Origin: Pontibacter ummariensis | GTDB taxonomy: Bacteria; Bacteroidota; Bacteroidia; Cytophagales; Hymenobacteraceae | Assembly (NCBI RefSeq): GCF_900188175.1 | Contig: NZ_FZOQ01000005.1 | Coordinates: forward strand, 186,001-250,000 | Reading direction: 5' to 3' | Length of the DNA: 64,000 bases | In this document: positions 1 through 8,260 of the stretch, in pieces | Layout of the letters: every line of letters begins with the position of its first letter | Numbering within the stretch: the first letter of the stretch is position 1 | Made by a program: the position numbers and the translations under genes | The notes under the pieces: model-generated | Seen by the model: the letters and a program-made list of their open reading frames with translations, nothing else | What the model was told of the DNA's origin: nothing | Databases searched by the model: none

Positions 1-1089
1 CTGGTGGAGGCCCTCAAAAACGAGGCACAGACACAGGCCTCTTCGCACATCAAAGATGTGGTGGCACAGGCCAAGCTTACCGCTACCAAAGAGGCGAAGA
101 AGATCGTGATCGAGACCATCCAGCGCACGGCCGCGGAGCATGCCATCGAGAACTGCGTGTCGGTGTTCAACATCGAAAGCGACGACATCAAGGGCAAGAT
201 CATCGGCCGGGAAGGCCGTAACATCCGCGCCCTGGAGGCGGCCACAGGCGTGGAGATCATTGTGGACGACACCCCGGAGGCCATCATTATCTCTGGCTTT
301 GACCCGGTTCGCCGTGAGATCGCACGTCTGTCCTTGCACCGCCTGGTAGCCGATGGCCGTATTCACCCGGCTCGTATTGAGGAGGTGGTTTCCAAAACCC
401 GTAAAAACATCGAAGAGGAGATCGTGGAGATTGGTGAGCGTACTGCCATTGATTTAGGTATCCATGGACTGCACCCTGAGCTGATCAAGATGGTGGGCCG
501 CATGCGTTTCCGCTCATCTTATGGGCAGAACCTGTTGCAGCACTCCCGTGAGGTAGCCAACCTCTGCGCCACCATGGCGGCTGAGCTGGGCCTGAACGTG
601 AAGCATGCGAAGCGTGCCGGTCTGTTACACGACATTGGCAAAGTAACGCCAGACGAGCCGGAACTGCCACACGCCATCATCGGTATGGAGCTGGCCAAGA
701 AGTACAAAGAGCATCCGGATGTGTGCAACGCCATTGGGGCGCACCACGATGAGGTTGAAATGACAGCCATGATTTCTCCGTTAGTGCAGGCTTGCGACGC
801 CATTTCCGGTTCTAGACCAGGCGCCCGTCGTGAGATCATGGAGTCTTACATCAAGCGTCTGAAGGAGCTGGAAGAAGCCGCCGTGTCGTTCGACGGTGTA
901 AACCAGTGCTACGCCATCCAAGCCGGCCGTGAGCTGCGCGTGATGGTAGATGCCGATAACGTGACAGATGAAAGAGCAGCACAGCTTTCTTTTGATATCT
1001 CCCAAAAGATCGAAAAAGAAATGCAGTACCCTGGTCAGATAAAGATTACCGTTATCCGGGAAATGCGTGCCATCAGTTATGCCAAGTAA
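1..1089 (+). CDS. rny: Ribonuclease Y, C-terminal part (cut by window edge)
   Basis: Membrane-anchored endoribonuclease that initiates mRNA decay. The frame is open at base 1, so the N-terminal membrane anchor and most of the coiled coil lie outside the window; 362 residues remain of a usual length near 520. The visible parts run in family order: the end of a charged helical region (about 1-50), a KH RNA-binding domain with the [12 protein letters not shown] loop (about residues 65-75), and an HD phosphohydrolase domain whose LLHDIGK motif near residue 210 carries the metal-binding His-Asp pair. A strong terminator begins 27 bases after the stop, so it is the last gene of its transcript. The family assignment is secure; only the N-terminus is unknown. 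Confidence 0.95.
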   Translation: MVEALKNEAQTQASSHIKDVVAQAKLTATKEAKKIVIETIQRTAAEHAIENCVSVFNIESDDIKGKIIGREGRNIRALEAATGVEIIVDDTPEAIIISGFDPVRREIARLSLHRLVADGRIHPARIEEVVSKTRKNIEEEIVEIGERTAIDLGIHGLHPELIKMVGRMRFRSSYGQNLLQHSREVANLCATMAAELGLNVKHAKRAGLLHDIGKVTPDEPELPHAIIGMELAKKYKEHPDVCNAIGAHHDEVEMTAMISPLVQACDAISGSRPGARREIMESYIKRLKELEEAAVSFDGVNQCYAIQAGRELRVMVDADNVTDERAAQLSFDISQKIEKEMQYPGQIKITVIREMRAISYAK

Positions 1090-1115
1090 GCTTACCCCTG
1101 ATATAAATTAAGGTT

Positions 1116-1152
1116 AACCGCCTGCCGCTCTCGTGGCAGGCGGTTTTGTTTT
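1116..1152 (+). terminator. Intrinsic terminator after rny
   Basis: An 11-bp perfect stem (1116-1126 with 1135-1145, AACCGCCTGCC arm) closes an 8-base loop and is followed by a T-rich run. It separates rny from proB. Confidence 0.85.
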
Positions 1153-1233
1153 GCAGGAGCAGTAAAAAGAGGGCAGGGGCTCTCTTCTTTTCTGATTTTA
1201 TACTATACTTGTTCTTGCTAAACCCCGAAGCCC

Positions 1234-2322
1234 ATGGCGCTCCCTTACAACAGAATTATTATTAAGATTGGCTCAAACGTGCTCACCCAGGCGAATGGCA
1301 TGCCGGACCTGGACAGAATAGCGCACCTGGTAGAGCAGATCACCGAGATAAAAAAGCAGGGCAAAGAGGTAATCCTGGTTTCCTCGGGGGCTGTGGCATC
1401 GGGTAGGAGCCTGGTCACCGTTTCTGAAAAGTTCGATGCTGTGGCTACCCGGCAATTACTGGCAGCAGTGGGGCAGGTAAAACTTATTAACACCTATACT
1501 GCACTGTTTGGGAAGCATGATCTGGTGTGCGCGCAAGTACTCGTAACGAAAGAGGACTTCCGCGACAGGCAGCATTACCAGAACATGCAGAACTGCTTTC
1601 AGGTCCTGTTGCAGCACCACATCATCCCGATCGTTAATGAGAATGATGTGGTGTCGGTTACAGAGCTGATGTTTACGGATAATGACGAGTTGGCTGGTTT
1701 GGTTGCTTCCGCCTTGAACGCCGACGCCCTGCTTATTCTCTCGAACGTGGACGGCATCTACAACGGGAATCCGAAGGAGGAGGGGACGAAGGTGATAGAA
1801 GAGATAGGCCATGATGCCACGGACCTGGCCTCCTTTATCAGCACGCAGCGTTCGCAGTTCGGCAGAGGCGGCATGCTGACCAAAAGCTACATGGCCCGCA
1901 AAGTGGCCGCTTTAGGCATTGCAGTGCACATTGCTAACGGCACAACCCAAAACGTGCTGACCCGCTTATTAGATGAGGAGTTGATCAACACCAGGTTTAC
2001 TCCCAAAAAGGCAGCCTCAGGAAAGAAGAAGTGGCTGGCGCACTCCGAGGATAGTGCGAAAGGAGTGGTGCAGATAAATGAAGGGGCAAAGCAGGCCTTG
2101 ACCTCCCCTAAGGCTACCAGCCTGCTTCTGGTAGGCGTTACGGCTATCCGTGGAGCCTTTAAGAAAGGCGACATCGTAAAGCTGGTGGATGAAACGGAGA
2201 AGTTGGTGGGACTGGGGATAGCGGAGTACGACTCAGAAAACGCGACAGAGCATATAGGCCATAAAGAACAAAGGCCCCTGGTGCACTACGATTATCTTTT
2301 CTTAAACCCGGATATGGCCTAA
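1234..2322 (+). CDS. proB: Glutamate 5-kinase
   Basis: Catalyses ATP-dependent phosphorylation of L-glutamate to gamma-glutamyl phosphate, the first step of proline synthesis, in the cytoplasm. The N-terminal amino-acid kinase fold (about 1-260) shows the IIIKIGSNVLT nucleotide loop, VSSGAVASG, and the NENDVV and DNDELAGLVA substrate segments typical of ProB. The C-terminal ~90 residues fit the PUA domain of long-form ProB, and 362 residues matches that form. The ATG at 1234 lies directly before the conserved kinase start. It stands alone between two terminators; proA is not adjacent here. Confidence 0.95.
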   Translation: MALPYNRIIIKIGSNVLTQANGMPDLDRIAHLVEQITEIKKQGKEVILVSSGAVASGRSLVTVSEKFDAVATRQLLAAVGQVKLINTYTALFGKHDLVCAQVLVTKEDFRDRQHYQNMQNCFQVLLQHHIIPIVNENDVVSVTELMFTDNDELAGLVASALNADALLILSNVDGIYNGNPKEEGTKVIEEIGHDATDLASFISTQRSQFGRGGMLTKSYMARKVAALGIAVHIANGTTQNVLTRLLDEELINTRFTPKKAASGKKKWLAHSEDSAKGVVQINEGAKQALTSPKATSLLLVGVTAIRGAFKKGDIVKLVDETEKLVGLGIAEYDSENATEHIGHKEQRPLVHYDYLFLNPDMA

Positions 2323-2376
2323 GGTGTCTCCTCTACAGAGTTGCCAGGCTTGCATGAACGGGGCCGGGTATAAAAA

Positions 2377-2408
2377 GAAAAGCACTTGCAGAACCTGCAG
2401 GTGCTTTT
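2377..2408. terminator. Bidirectional terminator between proB and dps
   Basis: A short-loop hairpin (AGCACTTGCAG arm against CTGCAGGTGCT, one G-T wobble) has A residues on its left and T residues on its right, so it can end transcription of both the convergent proB and dps genes. Confidence 0.75.
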
Positions 2409-2448
2409 GCTATATAACAGATTGGGTAGAATTAGTTTAAAGGTTTGC

Positions 2449-2922
2449 TTAGCTAAGGAAAGCATTTAGCATCCAGACGGTCTTCTCGTTTTCGTTAATG
2501 TCTTCGCTTAACAGGGACACGGTTCCCTCGTCACCTGCTTCTGCCGCTACGATAAGAATCTGGCGCTCGAGCTGTAAGAGTACCTTTAGGTTATCGCGGG
2601 TCGTACTCACGGTCTCTTTGCCTGTATGCAGGTTTTTAGCTTCTTCTATCTGGGATGCCTGTATGTAATCGGAGAAAGTATGCAGAGGCTGCTGGCCGAT
2701 AGTCAGGATGCGTTCCGCAATGGCATCAATTTTTACAAGGGCGCCGTTATAGAGCTCTTCAAACTTGTCGTGCAGCTGAAAAAAGTGCTCGCCTTTGATG
2801 TTCCAGTGGAATCCGCGCAGGTTCTGGTAGTATAGGTGGTAACTGGCCAACAGACTGTTTAACCCTTCTGCTACCTGAATACTTGTTTCTCTTTCCTGTC
2901 CTATTCTGTTTAGTTCTTCCAT
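2449..2922 (-). CDS. dps: Dps-family ferritin-like DNA-protection protein
   Basis: Forms a 12-subunit shell that oxidises and stores iron using peroxide and shields DNA in the cytoplasm. The 157-residue length is typical. The inter-subunit ferroxidase ligands are visible: His39 in GFHWNIKG, His51 in FFQLHDKF, and Asp66 and Glu70 in DAIAER. The gene is divergent from oxyR across 191 bases that hold a good OxyR-like operator, which fits the well-known peroxide induction of dps. It converges on proB through a shared terminator. The family call is strong; actual DNA binding cannot be told from sequence. Confidence 0.93.
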   Translation of the reverse strand: MEELNRIGQERETSIQVAEGLNSLLASYHLYYQNLRGFHWNIKGEHFFQLHDKFEELYNGALVKIDAIAERILTIGQQPLHTFSDYIQASQIEEAKNLHTGKETVSTTRDNLKVLLQLERQILIVAAEAGDEGTVSLLSEDINENEKTVWMLNAFLS

Positions 2923-2959
2923 GTTTTATTTTAGTCTTAGTCGTTCATTTGCGTCGACA

Positions 2960-2991
2960 CAAAGGTCCTAGTTTTTGTTATATATATCAAA
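2960..2991 (-). promoter_or_regulatory. Candidate dps promoter
   Basis: Read on the minus strand there is a TTTG element (2988-2991), a 20-base spacer and GACCTTTG (2960-2967), close to the Bacteroidota pattern TTTG-N19-21-TAnnTTTG with one mismatch. The -33 element abuts the OxyR-like box at 2991-3026, a position suited to activation. Confidence 0.5.
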
Positions 2992-3026
2992 TTGATAGTT
3001 ACTATGCTTTTATAGGTCACGTCTAT
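2991..3026. promoter_or_regulatory. OxyR-like operator between dps and oxyR
   Basis: The OxyR consensus is four tetrads, ATAG-N7-CTAT-N7-ATAG-N7-CTAT. Here the sequence reads ATTG (2991-2994), N7, CTAT (3002-3005), N6, ATAG (3012-3015), N7, CTAT (3023-3026). The right half is a perfect ATAG-N7-CTAT, the left half has two mismatches, and the central spacer is one base short. Confidence 0.6.
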
Positions 3027-3030
3027 GATG

Positions 3031-3038
3031 TATTTTTG
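3031..3038 (+). promoter_or_regulatory. -7 box of the oxyR promoter
   Basis: TATTTTTG matches TAnnTTTG exactly and begins 5 bases after the OxyR-like box, so OxyR bound there could repress its own gene. It would give a leader of about 70 bases. Confidence 0.5.
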
Positions 3039-3113
3039 CGCAGCTCTATGTGACTACCACAGTAGGAGATAAAGCGTAATCAAATTAAACACAAGCCTTT
3101 CTGATCTTCCCGC

Positions 3114-4055
3114 ATGACCTTAGTACAGTTGGAATACTTAGTAGCTGTAGATACCCATCGCCATTTCGCCACTGCGGCCGAGCACTGCTTTGTCACGCAG
3201 CCTACGCTGAGCATGCAGTTACAGAAACTTGAAGAGGAACTGGGCGTGCAGCTATTCGACCGAAGCCGTGTGCCGGTGCGGCCCACCGAGATAGGGAAGG
3301 AGATCATCGCGCAGGCACGCGTGGTGCTGGCTGAGTCGAAGAAGATACAGGAGATTGTGCAGAACCAGAAGCAGGAGCTGAGCGGAGAGCTGCGCATCGG
3401 CGTTATCCCGACACTGGCCCCTTACCTGATCCCCCTGTTTGTAACGGGCTTTCTGGAGAAGCACCCCCACGTGCAGTTGGTAGTGCAGGAGCTGCTGACA
3501 GACCAGATCGTGGAGAAGCTGAACCATGAGCAGTTAGACGTGGGCTTGTTGGTAACTCCACTGAGCAATAAATCCATTAAGGAGTTGCCCCTGTTTTACG
3601 AAGCTTTTGTAACCTACATTAACCCCGCCCATCCACTAGCAAAGCAGGAGGCCATCAGCCCCAACCAGCTGGACCTGGACGAGCTGTGGGTGTTGAATGA
3701 AGGACACTGCTTCCGCAGTCAAGTGCTGAACATCTGTAACCGCGCAGGGACTGTCAGCGGGCAAAAGGGGCACCTGGACTACAAAAGCGGATCCCTGGAG
3801 ACTCTCAAGCGCATCGTGGAGACGCAGCATGGCCTGACGCTCCTACCTGAACTCTCTGTGTTGGAGTTACCGAATGAAAAGCGCCGGCTTATTCGCCCTT
3901 TTGAGGAGCCACAGCCCCTGCGCGAGGTAAGCCTGGTGGTGCATCGCAGCTTTTTAAAGAAAAAACTAATACAGGCCCTGCAGCAAGAAATTATGGCCTC
4001 CATTCCGGAGGAAATCAGAAACAGAAAGAAAGAGCAGGTTATAGCTGTAAAATAG
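3114..4055 (+). CDS. oxyR: LysR-family peroxide sensor OxyR
   Basis: Transcription factor that senses hydrogen peroxide through a reversible disulfide and activates antioxidant genes. Residues 1-60 form the LysR winged helix-turn-helix (FATAAEHCFVTQPTLSMQLQKL), followed by a substrate-type sensor domain. The NEGHCFRSQVLNIC segment places cysteines at 199 and 208, the same positions as the redox pair of E. coli OxyR, which separates this gene from a generic LysR regulator. The ATG at 3114 opens the conserved MTLVQLEYLVAV N-terminus. Divergence from dps and the operator between them support the call. A bidirectional terminator follows. Confidence 0.92.
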   Translation: MTLVQLEYLVAVDTHRHFATAAEHCFVTQPTLSMQLQKLEEELGVQLFDRSRVPVRPTEIGKEIIAQARVVLAESKKIQEIVQNQKQELSGELRIGVIPTLAPYLIPLFVTGFLEKHPHVQLVVQELLTDQIVEKLNHEQLDVGLLVTPLSNKSIKELPLFYEAFVTYINPAHPLAKQEAISPNQLDLDELWVLNEGHCFRSQVLNICNRAGTVSGQKGHLDYKSGSLETLKRIVETQHGLTLLPELSVLELPNEKRRLIRPFEEPQPLREVSLVVHRSFLKKKLIQALQQEIMASIPEEIRNRKKEQVIAVK

Positions 4056-4121
4056 GAAGGAACCCGAAGCTTATCAGGCCTGCTTCCCCTCTACAGGCCA
4101 GGAAGGCAAAGAGATAGGTTT

Positions 4122-4163
4122 AAACAAGAAGAGGCTGCCTTAACGGGCAGCCTCTTCTTGTTT
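4122..4163. terminator. Bidirectional terminator between oxyR and sucD
   Basis: A perfect 18-bp stem (4122-4139 with 4146-4163) closes a 6-base loop. A-rich and T-rich flanks allow it to serve both convergent genes. Confidence 0.85.
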
Positions 4164-4207
4164 ATGTCGCACATGCTCGAAGAGCAGCATGCAGTTTTAT
4201 TATCAGA

Positions 4208-5098
4208 TTAAGCGTTGATACCAGCTTCCTGAAGCGCTTTTACCATCGCGTCGCCGATCTCGGCAGGGGACTCCACTACGTGGATGCCGTTCTCGCGCAT
4301 GATTTTCATTTTAGCGGCAGCAGTGTCTTCAGCACCACCTACAATCGCACCAGCGTGGCCCATGCGGCGTCCTGGAGGTGCTGTCTGGCCAGCAATAAAG
4401 CCAACTACCGGCTTCTTGTTGCCTGTCTCGCTGATGTACTTGGAAGCCATGGCCTCATAGTTACCGCCGATCTCGCCGATCATCACGATCGCGTCTGTGT
4501 CAGGGTCGTTCATCAATAGCTCCACTGCGTCTTTTGTTGGGGTGCCGATGATTGGGTCACCACCGATACCAATGGCTGTAGAGATACCAAGGCCTGCCTT
4601 CACGATCTGGTCAGCGGCCTCATACGTCAACGTACCGGATTTAGACACGATGCCGATACGACCTGGCTTGAAGACGAAACCTGGCATGATACCCACCTTC
4701 GCCTCACCCGGAGTGATAACGCCTGGGCAGTTAGGGCCGATCAGGGTAACGTCTTTGCCTTTCAGGTAGTTTTTAGCCGCTACCATGTCTTTTACCGGAA
4801 TGCCTTCTGTAATAGCCACGATAACTTTGATGCCCGCATCGGCAGCTTCCATGATAGCGTCAGCAGCAAAAGCTGGCGGAACGAAGATGATGGATACATC
4901 AGCGCCTGTTCTTTTCACAGCTTCCTCCACTGTGTTGAAAACAGGAAGTTCCAGGTGGTTAGCGCCACCTTTGCCTGGAGTAACACCACCAACTACGTTT
5001 GTGCCGTACTCAATCATCTGTGATGCGTGGAATGAACCTTCAGAGCCTGTGAATCCCTGCACAATCACTTTCGAATCTTTATTTACTAAAACACTCAT
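4208..5098 (-). CDS. sucD: Succinyl-CoA ligase, alpha subunit
   Basis: Alpha subunit of the TCA-cycle enzyme that couples succinyl-CoA hydrolysis to nucleoside triphosphate synthesis. The 296 residues begin with the CoA-binding Rossmann segment ([15 protein letters not shown], about 12-26) and carry the phosphorylated active-site histidine at about 248 in [12 protein letters not shown]. The IGPNCPGVI stretch near 120 is also standard. The beta subunit gene sucC is not adjacent, so the two subunits are made from separate loci, as is common in this phylum. A clear promoter precedes it on the minus strand. Confidence 0.96.
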   Translation of the reverse strand: MSVLVNKDSKVIVQGFTGSEGSFHASQMIEYGTNVVGGVTPGKGGANHLELPVFNTVEEAVKRTGADVSIIFVPPAFAADAIMEAADAGIKVIVAITEGIPVKDMVAAKNYLKGKDVTLIGPNCPGVITPGEAKVGIMPGFVFKPGRIGIVSKSGTLTYEAADQIVKAGLGISTAIGIGGDPIIGTPTKDAVELLMNDPDTDAIVMIGEIGGNYEAMASKYISETGNKKPVVGFIAGQTAPPGRRMGHAGAIVGGAEDTAAAKMKIMRENGIHVVESPAEIGDAMVKALQEAGINA

Positions 5099-5148
5099 GT
5101 GTATATTTTTTAGTTTATGTATAGACGGTCCAACTATAAAAGCTTGTG

Positions 5149-5178
5149 CAAAAATAGGCTTTTTTGCTGCCCATGCAA
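5149..5178 (-). promoter_or_regulatory. sucD promoter
   Basis: On the minus strand a TTG (complement of 5176-5178) lies 19 bases upstream of a perfect TATTTTTG box (complement of 5149-5156). This fits the Bacteroidota housekeeping consensus and gives a leader of about 45 bases. Confidence 0.65.
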
Positions 5179-5404
5179 AAAATAGTTGCCTCTAATATAG
5201 CCAATACCGATACTTGGGAGAGGAACAAGTTGTACCTAAAACTCTGTTGTTTAGCTGGCAGGAGCAACACCCTGATCATGGGCCTGGCCTCCGATGGTGT
5301 CTATCTTTTAAGGGTAAAAAACCGTATTAGAAGACAGCACAGGGCTAATTGGCTGTGCCACTGTTGCTGTGCATGACAAAAATAAGTAAAACAATATAAA
5401 TCCT

Positions 5405-5412
5405 TACCTTTG
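5405..5412 (+). promoter_or_regulatory. -7 box for the cysteine synthase gene
   Basis: TACCTTTG matches TAnnTTTG exactly and lies 24 bases before the ATG, giving a very short leader. No convincing -33 element was seen. Confidence 0.55.
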
Positions 5413-5436
5413 CACCCGAATTCAAAAAAAGAACGG

Positions 5437-6423
5437 ATGAAGTATCTGAACCATATTACTGAGGCAATCGGTAACACTCCTCTTGTAAAACTAAACAAAG
5501 TAACAGAAGGTGTAAAAGCCACCATACTTGCCAAAGTAGAGTACCTGAACCCGGGGAACTCCATCAAAGACCGCATGGCCATCAAAATGATTGAGGATGC
5601 GGAGGCGGCCGGTATCTTGAAGCCGGGCGGTACCATTATCGAAGGTACCTCAGGCAATACGGGTATGGGGCTGGCCCTGACGGCCATTGCCAAGGGCTAT
5701 AAGTGCATCTTTACTTTATCAGACAAGCAAAGCAAGGAGAAGATCGACGTGCTGAAGGCCGTAGGAGCCGAGGTGATTGTGTGCCCGACCAATGTGGCAC
5801 CAGATCATCCGGATTCTTACTATTCTGTGGCCCGGCGCCTAAACCAGGAGATCCCTAACTCGTTCTACCCAAACCAGTACGACAACATGTCGAACACCGT
5901 AGCGCACTACGAGACCACTGGCCCTGAGATCTGGGAGCAGACAGAGGGGAAAATCACACACTTTGTGACAGGGGTCGGAACGGGCGGTACTGTGTCCGGT
6001 ACTTCCCAGTTCTTAAAAGAGCAGAAGCCAGGCCTGATCACCGTTGGGGTAGATACCTATGGTTCTGTGTTCAAGAAATACAAGGAGACGGGCATCTTTG
6101 ATGAGAAGGAGATCTACCCTTACTCTACGGAAGGCATCGGAGAGGACATCCTGCCAAAGAACGTGAACTTCGACCTGATCGATACTTTCATTAAAGTAAC
6201 GGATAAAGACGGCGCTGTGATGACAAGAAGACTGGCCAAGGAGGAAGGCCTCTTTGTGGGCTGGTCCGGTGGCTCGGCTGTTTTCGGTGCGCTGGAGTAT
6301 GCCCGTGAGCAGAACCTGACGGAGGAGGACATGCTGGTGGTCATATTGCCGGACCACGGCTCCCGTTACCTCGCCAAGCTTTACAACGATGACTGGATGA
6401 GAGCCCAGGGTTATATCGATTAG
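5437..6423 (+). CDS. PLP-dependent cysteine synthase / cystathionine beta-synthase family enzyme
   Basis: Fold-type II PLP enzyme that makes cysteine, or cystathionine, from an activated serine and a thiol or sulfide. Visible features are NTPLVKL (13-19), the PLP-binding lysine at about 44 in GNSIKDRMA, and the phosphate- and substrate-binding loop EGTSGNTGMG (69-78). The ATG at 5437 starts the conserved MKYLNHITEAIGNTPL; a TTG nine codons upstream is in frame but overlaps the -7 promoter box. At 328 residues there are no C-terminal CBS domains. Whether it acts as CysK/CysM or CBS cannot be settled from sequence alone. Confidence 0.9.
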   Translation: MKYLNHITEAIGNTPLVKLNKVTEGVKATILAKVEYLNPGNSIKDRMAIKMIEDAEAAGILKPGGTIIEGTSGNTGMGLALTAIAKGYKCIFTLSDKQSKEKIDVLKAVGAEVIVCPTNVAPDHPDSYYSVARRLNQEIPNSFYPNQYDNMSNTVAHYETTGPEIWEQTEGKITHFVTGVGTGGTVSGTSQFLKEQKPGLITVGVDTYGSVFKKYKETGIFDEKEIYPYSTEGIGEDILPKNVNFDLIDTFIKVTDKDGAVMTRRLAKEEGLFVGWSGGSAVFGALEYAREQNLTEEDMLVVILPDHGSRYLAKLYNDDWMRAQGYID

Positions 6424-6473
6424 AGTATACAAAATAGTTAATATTTTCCTACTAGTTAATATTTTACTAGCTT

Positions 6474-6519
6474 GCACAGGAGTTTGAGTCCAACGCTTAA
6501 ATTCCTGTGCTTGTTTTTT
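6474..6519 (+). terminator. Terminator after the cysteine synthase gene
   Basis: An 8-bp stem (GCACAGGA with TCCTGTGC) encloses a long, partly self-complementary loop and is followed by TTGTTTTTTG. Confidence 0.65.
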
Positions 6520-6773
6520 GTATAATGTCGGGCAGATAAGCAACGTATAGCAACTGATGGAGTATAACCATTATGCGTGCTAACCTAAGAAAAGAAGGAT
6601 GGGTGCTTTGTATGAAAGGGCACTTGTTCTGTTTTAGGAACTGTTTTTAGCTTGTAACGCCCTTTTTCAGGATAAAGGTATAAACGGATTCCAGCTTTAC
6701 TTCAACAGCATGAGAAAGTAAGGTGGCACTAAACCATAGAGAAAGTTAGGTTACGGGTATGCTTCGGATTGCA

Positions 6774-6781
6774 TAATTTTG
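6774..6781 (+). promoter_or_regulatory. -7 box upstream of the response regulator gene
   Basis: TAATTTTG is an exact match to TAnnTTTG and would give a leader of about 90 bases. No matching -33 element was found, so this is tentative. Confidence 0.4.
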
Positions 6782-6877
6782 CGTGTAAGAAGGTATACAA
6801 GTTAAAAAGGCTACGGGCTTTTTACAGCTGTTAAGGCCTTTTATTCTGTTGCTCTGTATTTTGAGTCTAAGTTTAAT

Positions 6878-7318
6878 ATGAGAAAACTATCAGGCGTCCT
6901 ACTTATTGATGACGACGATACAACGAATTTTCTGAATCAGCGCTTGCTGGATAGGATGGAGGTAACGGAAAACATCCGGACCTTTGTAAACGGGAAACAG
7001 GCATTCGATTACCTGTACAACGTTAGTAACAGGAATTACGAGACGGAGAGTAAAGATTACTTTCAGCCGGAGCTGATCTTTCTGGACATTAACATGCCCG
7101 TGATGGACGGCTTCGAAATGCTGGATCTGTATGAGCGCCTGGATGAGAACTTCCGCAAAGGCATAATAATGGCTGTGCTCACCACCTCCACGCACCCACA
7201 GGATACGGCCAATTCTAAAAAGTATAATGCAGCGTACCTTACCAAGCCGCTGACTGCCGAAAAGGTGAATCAGTTGCTGGAGAGGCATTTTGCCGAAAAA
7301 GATAAGCAGGAGAGCTAA
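6878..7318 (+). CDS. Single-domain response regulator (CheY/Rcp1-like receiver)
   Basis: A stand-alone phospho-receiver of 146 residues with no output domain. It has the acidic pocket DDDD at 11-14, the phospho-acceptor Asp70 in LIFLDINMPVMDGFEM, the switch Thr102/Thr103 in AVLTTS, and Lys123 in YLTKPL. The insertion between the second helix and the acceptor Asp resembles Rcp1-type regulators that partner soluble or phytochrome-type histidine kinases. No kinase gene is nearby, so the partner is encoded elsewhere. It probably relays phosphate or binds a target protein rather than DNA. Confidence 0.9.
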   Translation: MRKLSGVLLIDDDDTTNFLNQRLLDRMEVTENIRTFVNGKQAFDYLYNVSNRNYETESKDYFQPELIFLDINMPVMDGFEMLDLYERLDENFRKGIIMAVLTTSTHPQDTANSKKYNAAYLTKPLTAEKVNQLLERHFAEKDKQES

Positions 7319-7336
7319 AAACTCGGCTCTATTGAC

Positions 7337-7384
7337 ACAAAAAGCAAAGGGGCTACTTGATCAAGTAGCCCCTTTGCTTTTTGT
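7337..7384. terminator. Bidirectional terminator, 24-bp perfect inverted repeat
   Basis: Bases 7337-7360 and 7361-7384 are perfect reverse complements centred on TTGATCAA, with A-rich left and T-rich right ends. It serves the convergent response regulator and the TauE-like gene, ending at the base before the latter's stop codon. Confidence 0.85.
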
Positions 7385-8230
7385 CTAAAACGAGAAGCCG
7401 CCGTTGGACCGAAGCGCCAGGTTGGCCATTACGCCCAGGCCCGCCAGAAGAAGGCCGATCCCTATCAGGTTCTCCAGGTTTCGGCTCCGCTGCCTCTTGC
7501 GCTTAAAGAGGTTCCCTAAGAGGGCCCCCACACCGAAAGCCAGCATCAGGGGCAGGCTGCGGTTCCAGATCACGTTGCCTAACAGGAAATGACTGATAAA
7601 GCCTGTAATGCTGGTGACCACCAGGATAAACAACGAGGTGGAGGTGGCGATAACAGCCGGCATCCTGAAGAGCTTGATCATCATCGGGGTCTGCAGAAAG
7701 CCCCCGCCAATCCCGAACAAACCCGCGACAGTGCCTGATATAAGCCCAAACAGCGAGACGACTCCACCATTTAGCCGGTAAGCTAAGTGCTTGGCGCGGT
7801 TCTTCCGGATAAAGGAAGTGGGCATGCGGCGGATACGGTACATCATACCCGTACGCTTCAGCCGTTCTTTCCTGGGCTTGGGCAAGAGCATGATAACACC
7901 GATCCCTAACACAAAAAGCGCGAAACCAAACTGTAACTGGCGCACCGGCAGAAACGCCACCAGGAAAGCGCCCAGCACCGTGCCCGCCATAGCCGGGAGC
8001 TGGATCAGGGTGCCTACCAGGTAATCAATGCTGCGGTCGCGGAAATTAAAGGCGGAAGCGATGATAGCGGCTGGTACCATGGCAGACATGGTAGAACCAA
8101 TGGCGATCTCAATGTTGTAGCCGAAGAAGATGATGAGGATGGGGACCAGGAAAACGCCTCCCCCGAACCCAACGGTTACGCCAAATCCGCTCACCAGCAC
8201 ACCTACTATAAAAAGTATTGCGTCCTGCAT
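7385..8230 (-). CDS. TauE/SafE-family membrane permease
   Basis: Predicted inner-membrane anion exporter or importer of the TauE/SafE family, whose members move sulfite, sulfoacetate or related organic anions. The 281 residues contain about eight hydrophobic segments in two repeats, each beginning with a glycine-rich stretch (GFGGGVFLVPILIIFFGY near 20-38; GLFGIGGGFLQTPMM near 170), the usual signature. A basic cytoplasmic linker (about 118-148) joins the halves. It lies 30 bases downstream of ade on the same strand and is probably co-transcribed with it. The true substrate is unknown. Confidence 0.87.
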   Translation of the reverse strand: MQDAILFIVGVLVSGFGVTVGFGGGVFLVPILIIFFGYNIEIAIGSTMSAMVPAAIIASAFNFRDRSIDYLVGTLIQLPAMAGTVLGAFLVAFLPVRQLQFGFALFVLGIGVIMLLPKPRKERLKRTGMMYRIRRMPTSFIRKNRAKHLAYRLNGGVVSLFGLISGTVAGLFGIGGGFLQTPMMIKLFRMPAVIATSTSLFILVVTSITGFISHFLLGNVIWNRSLPLMLAFGVGALLGNLFKRKRQRSRNLENLIGIGLLLAGLGVMANLALRSNGGFSF

Positions 8231-8260
8231 GTGCTGCGCCTGTTACAGGCCTTTCTTTTG

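Larger units (their letters stand above)
5099..5436. other. Divergent intergenic region between sucD and the cysteine synthase gene
   Basis: This 338-base stretch holds divergent promoters near its two ends. A 70-codon open frame on the plus strand (5164-5376) lacks any coding signature and is not accepted as a gene. Nothing else is recognised. Confidence 0.6.
6424..6877. other. 454-base intergenic region upstream of the response regulator
   Basis: It contains the terminator of the preceding gene near its left end and a perfect -7 box about 97 bases before the next gene. No protein-coding or RNA gene was recognised in the middle part. Confidence 0.5.

Noticed and set aside
5164..5376. A 70-codon plus-strand frame between sucD and the cysteine synthase gene
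   Set aside because: It begins over the sucD promoter, has no motif, and its composition does not look coding.
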